Assembly (NCBI GenBank): GCA_029207755.1
Contig: JARCOQ010000001.1
Coordinates: forward strand, 90,321,637-90,385,636
Direction of reading: 5' to 3'
From: Chamaea fasciata
Lineage: Eukaryota; Chordata; Aves; Passeriformes; Sylviidae
DNA length: 64,000 bases
Positions within the stretch are counted from its first letter, which is position 1; the number at the start of each line of letters is the position of its first letter. Positions 1 to 9,849 of this stretch are shown piece after piece. Made by a program: the position numbers and the translations under genes. A model generated the notes under the pieces. That model was given only the letters and a program-made list of their open reading frames with translations, did not search any database and was not told where the DNA came from.

Positions 1-21
1 TCAAGGATGAATTGTGGCAGC

Positions 22-39
22 CAGACCAGTACTGGTCTG
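22..39. repeat. Perfect 18-bp palindrome
   Basis: CAGACCAGT is followed directly by its reverse complement ACTGGTCTG, with no spacer. With equal base frequencies about 0.2 perfect 18-bp palindromes are expected in 64 kb, so this is mildly unusual. It could be a dimeric protein-binding site or chance. Confidence 0.9.
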
Positions 40-133
40 TGTTGAACTGTAGTCACCCAGAATAAATCAGCACTAATTGCAGTCGAGGGCTGTGATTCCA
101 GAGGGGCTGCTTAAGCACCACACAGTGACCCCT

Positions 134-151
134 CCCCCCCCCCCCCCCCCC
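134..151 (+). repeat. C18 homopolymer
   Basis: An uninterrupted run of 18 C. Its length is likely polymorphic and prone to sequencing error. Confidence 0.95.
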
Positions 152-1836
152 GACTGTCTGGTTGTTAAAGCCAGTAGCAAAACTCCCAAGGACATCAGGA
201 GACACAGTGCTATGGCTGCACCCTCGTGCTTTAAAGCCAAATACCTTTCTGCCTCTCTGAGGAAGCAAGACTGACAAAGTGATATGGTGAGCATTGTGGT
301 GCCACCTTTGGCAGTGTAGCTGCCCCAGCATCGTGGGATCCAGAGGGAAGGTGCAGCTCTCTTTGGCTTTCTGTCCACAGGAGAGCTGCACAAAGTTGCT
401 CTGGCAGCCTTGGAGAAGATGGGGTGGCTGCAGGTTAGGTTCTCCTTCTTTCCCAGATTTACCCATGGCAAGATCTGCCACCCACTGTGACAGGGGCTAC
501 CTCCTGGCCCCATGGTTGTCTGTGGCACCATCCAGATTGACCATTTTCATTGTGACTGACTAAATTGTTGCTCCTTCATTGCTCTCACCTAAAACGTTTC
601 CTCTTCTTTTGTCTCCAGAGGCAGTGGTTGCTGCCACATGGGCGTTCTTATGTTATCCTGGCATAGTCGTTTTTGTCACAAGAGTGCAGATGGATCAGCA
701 AAATATTTCCACAATACAAAAATATTTCTATGATATCAAACTTTATTTTAATTTCCTTCTCACTGAATCCATATTTGAAACTTATGCAGTTTTAAATATA
801 AATGAAATATGTATAGTATAAATTTCAGATTTTCCTTATAAAGGACAGACAAGAAAAGGAATTCAAGTCAATTTAGAAACCCAATTAGACTGAAGATGTG
901 AGTACTGGACAATTTTGAAAAACTTAGCTGCTCTAAAGGGAACAACATTTCCTTCAATAAAACAAGGCAAAGATTTGGAACAGTGTTGGCGCAAAGGCAC
1001 AGATGTGGTCTGCAAGAAAGCAAAGGGGATGGCCCTCCTTCCTGCCACTTGTCCCTGGGGAAACTGCTGACAAGAACTGCAGGTGTGATTGGGACTGAAA
1101 TGGCTGTGGTGGGGGAACATGACTTGAGCCATGGGAGGTGGTGAGGACTGGGGAGAGCAAGCCCAAATGCTCCTTGCCCTGCACACACCAGTCCCACCAG
1201 GCTCAGGGGGAAAGACATCTCCCTGCATTAAGTAAGGGGCCAGAAAGCTGAGCAAGCACAGGGTGAGATGGGGTACAGTGGGGCTAAGCTGGAAGTGGGT
1301 GTTCTCTGCTGGGCCTGTGCTGCCTTTTGCCAGGACCTCTCTAAAACCAGGTGATTCCTCTTGCACCATGGGGGGTGGCAGCACAGGGCCAAGCCTTGCC
1401 CTTGCAAGCTGAAGGCTGGACACCTGGTCCCATTTGTTCAGTTAATAAGAGAAATTAAAAGTAACCCTTGGTCGACTGTTGAAAGTAGTGCTGAGAAACT
1501 GACACCAATCACTCCTGCACTTGACCCCTTCAGGGCAATTTATAAACACTGGCTAACTAATCCTCCCTGAGTGGCTGGGGGAAGGAGCAGGAATTTTTCA
1601 CCCCTTCTCTCCCACCTCCATTTTGTACAGATTTGATGTGAGATAGGATCCTGTACCTGTTTTCTCCAGGTGACAGTGGCCAGGAGTGGGCCTGGCTGTG
1701 TTGGTGTGATGGGATGGGCCTCAGGATGTGGCCAAGCAGGACACAGGTGAGGACCACAACCTCGGCTCAGGAGAGAGATTTATAAGTAGCACACCACATT
1801 GCTCTTCTTTTTATAAACAATCGGAAGTGTCTTGAT

Positions 1837-1900
1837 GCCAGATGCTCAGCTGGTGTAAATCAGCAGAGTACCACAGATTTATACCAGCTGGAGCGCTGGC
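1837..1900. repeat. Ancient palindromic interspersed repeat relic
   Basis: Two arms of about 26 bp (1837-1862 and 1875-1900) are inverted copies around a spacer of about 12 bp. The core CAGCTGGTGTAAATC on the left pairs with GATTTATACCAGCTG on the right, and both outer ends read GCCAG/CTGGC. The arrangement matches, from memory, a dispersed palindromic element common in turtle, crocodile and bird genomes. I cannot assign a Repbase name. Divergence between the arms suggests great age. Confidence 0.65.
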
Positions 1901-2458
1901 CCCCGTGCCCCAGTGGGAAGGGGATAGGGGAAAGGGAGAGACACTGTTTCTGCTAACCGCTCTACCGACCTTCCTTCTGGGTAAATATCTCCATATGTTA
2001 GCAAATGCTAATTAAAACCAAAAGCGCAGACAAGCTCTCAGGATGTATGTGTAACAGGAGCACCCCAGGATCCTGCACTGCTGTAATTTTTCTCCTCCCA
2101 CTGGATCTCACCTTTTATTTGGTGTTGCACCTCCTTGACTGGCATTTAACCTTGCTCCTGGTGCTCTTTGTTGGAGTTTCGCCATGCATACAATATTACT
2201 CTGATGGGTGTAGGACTGGTGTCTACAGACACCTGGGGGCAAGCCCAGGTGTTTCACTGGTCAAGAGGGAAGATATGTTTTGTTGCAGCATGCCTTGCAG
2301 TCACGTAAGTAACTGTGTTCATCAATCAGGAATTTTAAGGGAAGGGACTCTGGAAATGTCCTGTCTCTTTTGGCTCCCAGGTGACTACCACCCTCTCTGT
2401 GGACTGGGATAACTCTGAGCATGATCATTTCTAGGGGACAAAGGTATCATGGTTAATT

Positions 2459-2479
2459 AAAAAAAAAAAAAAAAAAAAA
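2459..2479 (+). repeat. A21 homopolymer
   Basis: An uninterrupted run of 21 A following GGTTAATT. No polyadenylation signal, recognisable retroposed body or target-site duplication was found, so it is not called a processed pseudogene tail. Confidence 0.9.
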
Positions 2480-5380
2480 GTATGATTATCTGTAATACTC
2501 TAAAGATAATAATAAACACCACTTTGCCTTGAGGTGAAATGGAATTTTCAGAAGTGGGTCTTTGCAATACCTGTTTGTACAAGGGCTAGAGGATCTCCAG
2601 GGGAGGCTGTGCATCAGAGCTGACATGCTGGTATTAGAGTGACATTTTGAAAGTGATGGATAGGATTTAGTATCCAATCACTGTGCCGCCAATAATGGCA
2701 GTTGCACTGTTGTAAGGTGTAAGGATAAATATGTTACGTATTCTCAATGTGTCATACAGCCAAAACTTTTTGGGGAAAATTGAAGTATACATGATGAGTT
2801 TCTGGAGACACCCTAGGATTTCACAAGGGCATCCATGCATTAATTAGTAAATCACTGATGTGCTTTCTTTTACTCAAAAGCCTAAGGATTTATTAGGCTT
2901 TTTTAATTGTCACTGTTTGCACTTGGTAGTGCTGGCTTATGTGTTTGTGTTAGAAATAGACCCAGGAGACTTGCAACAATTTATGCTGCCGGTGTAACAG
3001 AGGTACATGTGCCCAAATATAATGTATGTCTTTATTTCTCAGTAATTGTGTCTTCCCACTGTATCTAAGTCAGAGGCAAAAATCTTGTTCATTTCTTGTG
3101 GGTCAGAGGTGGGTACAAAGCACTGTTTCCTCACCCCATCAAGCCAGCCTAGTATTTTTGCAGTAGTAGAAAGGCAATATATGCAAGAAAAAAAGTGTGA
3201 CTTGTAAAGCTGCAGTCTAACATTTGGGCTGTGCATGAAATTAATGTAGTCTAGGTACCCTAAAAAATGGGCGAGAGAGAAGATCCTGAATATACTTGAC
3301 TCACCCAGAAATGCCCAAAAGATGATACTCTGACTTCAGTGTGTTTTCTCATCAGTCTTCATAGCCTTTCAGTGTTGCTGAAGTATTTAGTTCAGATACA
3401 TTTATGGAGATTGCCATCTATTACTCCAGGTCTAGCTAGCTTTTGTCTCAAGTGACACTTACTGCAAGCAAATTAGCACTGAAGCCAAATTTGTTTTGTT
3501 GTGATGCCTCTACAGCAAGTACAGCTTTTGTAAACATATGCTGCAAGAGAGGTAGGTTTTTTGCATCACTTTAGATCTCTTGAGAACTAAAGTGTTCAGG
3601 TGAATAACTGGTTGAGAGACAAAAGAAATACCATTAACTGAGAAGTATTCTCGCACTGTCTCTTCTTAGAAATTCATTATTTATAGTCTCTGTCACTTTT
3701 CTAGAAATTTTGGCTGAAAGTATACCACAGTAATTCTTCTTCTTTATGCTTAGTTGAACTCCATTTCATCCACACCATATGTAACTCAAATGGCTAGCAG
3801 TTCTGCTTTTGAATTTTTACATTCATAGGCAAGTGTCAGTGGAATTTTAAAAATATATTTTGTTTGTTTTTCATGAACATCTTCCAATTACTTGGTTCAT
3901 TTTTGAAAATAATATAAGCCTAGTCGACAGCCCTGCCAAAACTCTTCCAGGAGCTGAAAGACCTATTGAAGATGCACACTTGCTGGTTCTTCCTTATTCT
4001 CCTGCATGGGCAGCATAGTCCAGTTTCTTTTTCTAACCTTCATTCTGTTGCTGAAGGGCTCTCTAATCTCCTTCATCACCTGCTGCTACATGTTCTGTAA
4101 TATGGGTGTTCCTTGTTAAATCTCTGTGAAATACCATGGTCTATGAATAGTGTAACCTAACCTTTTTTGGCCCGTTGTACATAGTCTCTCTGCTGCTGTC
4201 AGCTGGATGGTTCATTAGCACACACATAGTACTTCCTTGGGCTGGTTAAAACCTACAAGAATTGTTTTTCACTACAGCATCTCACTTTGCCATAGACGCT
4301 AATTTTTCCTACTGTATTTATTTCAGTAGCACATCACAGGGCTGCAGATCAGCCCTCTGCCAGGATCAGTGAAATCTCTGGGTGTATTATTCCATACCCA
4401 GCCTCACCATTTCCATCCAGACTCCAAGGAGCTTCAGCATCGTTGTAAGGTAGATTGGGGTCTGACAGTAGGCAGATTACACCTAGTTTTGTATTTTGTC
4501 CAGTTTTGTTGGCCTCATGTTCCCAGAGCTGAGGGACTGACATTGGCCTTCCAGCTGAAATGTGTTACTGTTTTTTTGCTGTAGTTGCTTTGAATGCCCT
4601 GAAAGAAGAGATGTTGGAAAAGGGGAAAGATTCACATCACAGATACTGTCAGGCTCAACAAGTCTAAGCACCCAGGACTTAAAAAACACACCTACAAACA
4701 CACTGGAAGTGATGCTAACATCAAACCAGTCAGGGGTACTATGCTAGCTTTGGGCTGCCACTGACTGTGCCACCCAATGATCTCTGACATGGGGGTAGAA
4801 ATAGCCACCAAACTCTGTGCTCTCTGTTACTACAAGGTAGTAGATAATCCTGGCAGGAGATAAGCACTTCCCAAGATGCACCATGATCTGTGCAGCAGCA
4901 CAGTCTGTTAGGCCCCATGTCAGCATTGATGCTGCACCAGTGTTGAAATACTGATGAGCTAACATATGCATTCTCTCCACACTGTGTCTCTCCAGGTTGT
5001 GTGCAAGATCTTGTTTTGGGATCCTACCTGCTGCTGAGCACTTCAACTACCACAGTGCTGGCACAAGTGGTGAAGAAAGGAGATTATTTGAAGCCAATAG
5101 CCTAAACCTAATCGATGGACAAAATCTTATTACTACATTGAGCTGTGACTGATAGAAATGGGCAGCAAAGGCTGATGTAGTCTTTGTCAACAAAATTTTG
5201 GTGGACAACTGGTAATGGACTTCACCCTAGGCTTGCATCCTAAGCCAATTGCTGTGCAGATAAAAGCAGCCCTTTCAAGCTGTTACATTGGCGTTTAAAA
5301 GCAAAACCGAGAAGGCTTCAATAGGGAACTTGATCTCTTGCAGTGTTTATTCTCACAAACCAAGAGCAGCAATTAATATC

Positions 5381-5420
5381 TCTTTCAGATGGTGAGAATC
5401 TCTTTCAGATGGTGAGAATA
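5381..5420 (+). repeat. 20-bp tandem duplication
   Basis: TCTTTCAGATGGTGAGAA occurs at 5381 and again at 5401 with a period of exactly 20 bp. The two units differ only at the last base. The near identity suggests a recent slippage or duplication event. Confidence 0.95.
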
Positions 5421-7964
5421 AACAGTCTTGTAGACATGCAGAGGAGATGGAAATGACACACGAATTTTAATTAACCTGCTTCTCCTCGGCTTTGCTGCAT
5501 AGTACCGAAACATAGCTGTATGTATCCTTTGGTTACATACCCTGGCATCTTCCTGAGCTGCTGGCTTTAGTTGAAAGCAGGTGGTTTCACATGTGTACCT
5601 AAGATCTGTGTGTTTCTTGTGGGTTGATTACCACCATCCAGTTATCAATATGTGTCTGAGGCCTTGGTGCTTTTGCTCTGTCTGAATATGCCCTGGTATT
5701 TTGAAATATCCCTATTTTTAAACACAACCATGAGATCAAGAAATCTCTAAATGATGTCATTTGTTGTGATAATGTTGACCATTGCTCTGATTGCAGTCTC
5801 AAGCAGTGCTTAGTCTTCCCTGGATGCTTTGTATACGCTGATATAAAACAGTATGGCAGAAAATATGATGTCATCTGCAGCTGCCACGTGGCATTTCAAA
5901 AGAGAAGGCATTAACCCTTTCTAGAAGAATCTCTCCTGTGAAGGGCAGATGTCTTGGTTGAACAGCTTACTCAGCCTAACTATTCACATCTGTACCTGCT
6001 TGCCAACCCCACTTCTCACTGAGGTAAACTGGCACTGCTCCATGGAAGTTGGGGAAGCAGTAATTCTCACTGCTGGCAGCAGATGATTTTGACCTTTTTT
6101 CTTGGTCTGTGCTTTATTTTATCAACTTCATGTCCTTCAACATCTGGTCCCATAAAAGTATTGAGCCACAGCAATGGGATTTCTATAAATACATTTCATT
6201 CATAAGGAGATTGACAGCATTCAAGCTGCAAAGTGTTTCGGAGCCATGTGGGAGGAGGGAGGAACAAGGTGAAGGGGGAGGCAAGGTGTCTTATTTCCCC
6301 TCTCACCTCCTTCATCTCAAGCCCTGATGTCCTCCAGGATGTGTTTTTAGTGTTAATGGCAGAGGTGCTCCAAAGCAGCAGTAAATGTGGGCCCCAGATG
6401 TGCTAATTCAGTCTGGGCCAGGCAGGGGAAATGCATGCATTATCTCACTCACCAGGATGTAGCTCTGACAGTTTCAGTTTAGGCTAAATCTCTGCTCCTG
6501 TATTTCTGCCCTCAACCCCCTCCACAGGCCCTGGCTGGGCATCCTCCCTCTGGCTCTTTGACATGGTCACAGCTGGCCCCTTTCAGCTCTGAGCTGCGGG
6601 AGCATCTGTGACTCATCTGCCCCCTGAGCACTCCAAGCAGCCTTGAGCCAGGTCTGACCGGGGAGGAGACCAGGGGAGCTGGAATGTGAAGCAAGAGAGT
6701 GCACTGGTGTAGGCAGTTTTTAGCAGAGATGTGTCCTGCATTTAACCTGCTTGGAAGGTTGTGGAATTCAAAGCAAAAAAATTTTACCCCTTCCCATGTA
6801 GACAGATGGCCTCATGGGTGACTAGAGGTACCAAAAATGTCACTGTTTGGAAGGTGTAGGTATATATAACGTGTATCAGTGTCACAGGAGATGAGGAGGT
6901 TGCCCTCTCTTTTGTTCCGCAAAACACAGCCCTTGTGATCTGCAGCATGTGCTACTGTACTATTGATTTACTGCTTGATTATAATGACATTTCATAACAC
7001 AAGTGTTATTAAAGACTTGTTAATCTTCCTTAAGGATCATATTCCTCAAAATGTTTGAGCAAAATGCTTTGCGTTTATCTTTAAGTATCTATTTAAATAA
7101 ACTCAAATGACTTGCTGAATCAAGGTTTTAATTACCAGTTGCTTTCCTTAGAAGCTTGTGGCTTCTTTCGCATCCTTACAGGATTTCTGAGGTTTTACCC
7201 AAGCCCTGCTAGACTTCCAGTATTTTTGTCACCCCTTCCCTTGTATGTTTCTCTCAATCCCAATGCAGAGAGGACAAATACTTTCTGAAATATGCCTGAC
7301 TCCAAGCTAAGTGGACTTTGCTGAGATTTGTAAGGGATGGAGGATTAACGACCGTCATTGTGAATTAGCACAGAAAATATTTTTCAGCACATAGGACATT
7401 GATGAATGAGTACTGTGTGCACCAGGCATGTGGCATTAAATATGTACATTGTGCCAGTGTCTAGAGGTGGCAAGAATCTTGTAGTCCTGATGTCCAGGGT
7501 AATTTGCCAACCTCAAGAACAAATGCAGTCCAGAGCAGACATTACATCTTCAGCAGCATGATCTAGTGAATTGTTTTGTGTTATTTTCCTGATGTGTGCT
7601 GGGGGACTTGTTTTAAATGACAATGCATCTTGAGATACGTCATGAGGGTATGCAATTTTTTCTGCTGTCACCATCTGTGAATACTTACTTGCAGAAAGAG
7701 GTGCAGAACTCAGGTTTTCTACCTGTAGTGCCCCATAACTGTGAGCAGCATCGAGTCTTAACAGCCTTACACAAAACTCTCTGTGTTACTGGAAATTCTC
7801 CTACAACCTAGTGCCATAAGGCACTGAGGCCTTGGCTGTGCATCTAGTCTTCGCAGTTTAACTTAGTTCAAAACCTGATTTTAGCCCATGTACAAACCTT
7901 GTAAGTGATCTTTTCTATTAAATCTAGTCCCACATTTAGATTAAGTCTGCAATATTCCAGACAC

Positions 7965-8139
7965 AGGAGTGGAAGAACAGGCTGCCCAGAGATGTAGTGG
8001 AGGCACCATTCCTGGAGAAATTTAAAAGACATGTTGATGGGGTTCTTAAGGACAGGATTTAATGGTGGACTTGGCAGCTCTGGGTTAATGGTTGGATTTG
8101 ATCTTAGAATATTTTCCAACATAAATGATTCTATCATTT
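7965..8139 (+). mobile_element. CR1 LINE, 3'-end fragment
   Basis: This is a 5'-truncated CR1 retroposon. Diagnostic phrases run in the usual order: AACAGGCTGCCCAGAGATGT (7976-7995), then CCTGGAGAAATTTAAAAGAC, TGGTGGACTTGGCAG, and a terminal TTTTCCAACATAAATGATTC. These are the end of ORF2 and the 3' untranslated region of avian CR1. The fragment has many substitutions. Its sequence differs from the CR1 at 8535-8945, so the two are separate insertions of different subfamilies. Confidence 0.9.
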
Positions 8140-8534
8140 TACAGAGCACATACCTTTAATTGTGATTTTAGCATTTTTAAGAACTGTAGAAAATTGCATG
8201 AGAAACTCTGAAAAAGGGTGAAGCCCCTCTTCTTGTAGTGTTTGAAATGGGCTTTCTGTCTTGAAATGTTCACAAAGTCTTTTCCTGTCAGAATCATATA
8301 CTTCTTACAGAATATTAGTAGTAAAGTTAAGGAATAATAGTTGGTGAAAAGCATACAGGCATTTCTTATTTTTGCATGGCTCTCTTATGATGGTTTCTTA
8401 TGATGGTTAACAAGAAATGACTGGCTTTTCATGGTCCTTAGGCAGTTTGTGTCTGTTTTCCTCTGGGGACATGAGAAACAGCGAAGGAAGGAAAAGCTAC
8501 CTCATGTCTACCAGGATGAGAGCCTGCATGCCAG
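8140..8534. other. Spacer between two CR1 fragments
   Basis: About 395 bp with no recognised gene or repeat except a 13-bp tandem duplication at 8383-8408. The 3' part (8461-8534) may be heavily decayed CR1 continuing upstream of the next fragment, but I cannot align it with confidence. Confidence 0.5.
8383..8408 (+). repeat. 13-bp perfect tandem duplication
   Basis: TCTTATGATGGTT occurs twice back to back with no mismatch, just upstream of the second CR1 fragment. Confidence 0.95.
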
Positions 8535-8945
8535 CCACAGCCCTACTGAAAGAGCTGAGAATGCTGGGGCTGTGCAGCCTGGAGACGAGAAGGTTTTGTG
8601 TAGACCCCATAACAACCTTCCAGTATTTGAAGTGGGTCTACAGAGAAGCCAAAGAAGGACTCTTTGTCAGGAACTGTAGTGCTAGGACAAGGACTAATGA
8701 GTACAAATTGAAAGAGGGGAAATTTAGGTTAGAAATTAGACAGAAATTCCTTACTGTGAGAAGGGTGAGATCCTGGAACTGGTTACCAGGTTGTGGATGC
8801 TCCAACCCTGGCAGTGTTCAACGCCAGGTTGGATATGGCCTAAAACATCATCTTAGTGGGAGGTGTCCCTGCCCATGGCAGGGAGGTTGAGACTAGATGA
8901 TCTTTAAGGTCCCTTCCAATTCCTTAACATTCTGTGATTCTGTGT
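8535..8945 (+). mobile_element. CR1 LINE, 3'-end fragment
   Basis: A 5'-truncated CR1 covering the ORF2 C-terminus and 3' untranslated region. Landmarks include GCAGCCTGGAGACGAGAAGG, the codons for the LKEGKFRLEIRQKFLTV segment (canonical CR1 has a very similar string), GGTGTCCCTGCCCATGGCAG, GATGATCTTTAAGGTCCCTT, and the terminal ATTCTGTGATTCTGTG repeat near 8929-8944 typical of CR1 3' ends. An open frame of about 157 codons running through it from 8417 is a remnant of ORF2, not a host gene. The true 5' boundary is uncertain by some tens of bases. Confidence 0.93.
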
Positions 8946-9319
8946 GTTCTACATTTACACCTTTGTGTTCAAATTTCACAAGCTGTTTTGTGAAATCTTG
9001 TCACCATGTTTGCTTCTGCCCATAACCAGATGTGGATTTTTTTAAAAATTATTTTTCATTATAGTTACAGTGATGTCAAAATGTATTTTTTTTCCATTGA
9101 CAGAGGGGAGGAACTGGTTCTATTAAACCAGAACAAACCTGTTGTCTTTACATAAACAGGATTGCTTGAAAGCTTGAAACCTGGTGTTGGACTGATTTAA
9201 CCTTCAGTGTAGAATTTCTCAGCCGAGTTAGGCTGGAGTAGCTTTATCAACAGGAACCCTGTACAGCCTCAAACCTGCCATAGTCAGGTTTGGTTGTGAA
9301 AAGGTGCAGTGTGTGCCAG
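8946..9319. other. Unassigned non-coding sequence
   Basis: About 370 bp between a CR1 tail and the solo LTR. No gene or repeat is recognised. Confidence 0.6.
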
Positions 9320-9370
9320 TGTAGTGGTTTGAAAGCAAAACAAACGAGAGGCTCCAAGTCAGAGATACAA

Positions 9371-9376
9371 TTTAAT
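9371..9376 (-). terminator. LTR polyadenylation signal ATTAAA
   Basis: The minus-strand hexamer ATTAAA lies about 50 bp from the 3' end of the solo LTR, after a pyrimidine-rich run. This placement fits the end of R in a retroviral LTR. Confidence 0.6.
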
Positions 9377-9643
9377 AGGAAGAAAGGAAAGAAAGTAAAA
9401 TAAAATAGATGCAATAATACAAAAGACCACTGAGAGAGTCAGAATACTACCTGAGCAGAGTGATGGAAGCAGTCCAGATGAGGTGGTCTTCCTGAAGCAG
9501 TGATCCTGTAGAAAGGTCAGGTAGCTCTGGTCCTCTGGGAATCCAGTGGGTGAGGGCCCCCTGTACTGTCCCAAACCCCAGATTGTATCCAGGTGAGAAT
9601 GCTTGGTTCCTCCCCCTGGGCGGAGCATCTCACAATGGGATGA

Positions 9644-9752
9644 TGAGTCATGCAGGGGGTCCTTGATGGCCCATTAAACAGAGATAGCTCCTGGAGGGAG
9701 TTATCTGTGAGTCATGGGCAAGGCATCTGATGGGCCATTAACAGAAGATAAT
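9644..9752. promoter_or_regulatory. Duplicated 64-bp AP-1 module in the LTR U3
   Basis: TGAGTCA occurs at 9644-9650 and 9708-9714, exactly 64 bp apart. The partner motif TGATGG(C/G)CCATTAA occurs at 9664-9677 and 9728-9741, also 64 bp apart. GATA and GAGGGAG strings follow in both copies. TGAGTCA is the exact AP-1 (Fos/Jun) consensus. Direct repeats in U3 carrying activator sites are the standard form of retroviral enhancers. Activity today is inference. Confidence 0.7.
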
Positions 9753-9849
9753 GGCCCAGAGGGAGGGAGTCTGGGAAAACACTGCCTCACCTGGATTCAA
9801 CAGTTCATGAAGATGGTGATAGAATACTTTGTGCACATCCTATACTACA

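Larger units (their letters stand above)
1..1836. other. Unassigned non-coding sequence
   Basis: No gene or known repeat family is recognised here. The stretch holds an 18-bp palindrome and a C18 tract (listed separately). It also has a polypyrimidine tract ending in CAG at 616-618 that resembles a splice acceptor but has no convincing partner donor. A 186-codon open frame on the minus strand (863-1423) has no recognisable domain, and its length is within chance expectation. Confidence 0.6.
1901..7964. other. Unassigned non-coding sequence
   Basis: About 6 kb with no gene or dated repeat that I can support, apart from an A21 tract and a 20-bp tandem duplication listed separately. The part around 6960-7140 is AT-rich with TTAAT and ATTTAAAT motifs, of the kind seen in conserved non-coding DNA, but nothing decisive is visible. 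A faint resemblance to the old amniote repeat motif occurs near 3065-3105. Confidence 0.6.
9320..9849 (-). mobile_element. Solo LTR of an endogenous retrovirus, ERVL-like
   Basis: The element is bounded by TGTAGT at 9320 and ACTACA ending at 9849, a 6-bp terminal inverted repeat with the usual TG...CA ends. The flanks GCCAG (9315-9319) and ACCAG (9850-9854) match at 4 of 5 bases and look like a 4-5 bp target-site duplication. Read on the minus strand it has a U3 with a duplicated module, a CT-rich stretch, an ATTAAA polyadenylation signal (plus-strand TTTAAT at 9371-9376) and a short R-U5. No gag, pol or env sequence adjoins it, so it is a solo LTR left by recombination between the two LTRs of a provirus. 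The family (ERVL-like, passerine) is from memory of similar repeats. Confidence 0.85.

Noticed and set aside
863..1423. 186-codon open frame, minus strand
   Set aside because: No recognisable domain and no splice or promoter context. Roughly one frame of this length is expected by chance across six frames of 64 kb.
2459..2479. A21 as the tail of a processed pseudogene
   Set aside because: No recognisable gene body, polyadenylation signal or target-site duplication flanks it.
3062..3105. Another ancient repeat relic (AAGTCAGAGGCAAAAATC)
   Set aside because: Only scattered matches to the repeat core; too weak to list.
8417..8890. 157-codon open frame, plus strand
   Set aside because: Explained by decayed CR1 ORF2, not a host gene.
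9359..9628. 89-codon open frame with a hydrophobic end, minus strand
   Set aside because: Lies wholly inside the solo LTR. The hydrophobic end is the translation of its CT-rich polyadenylation region.
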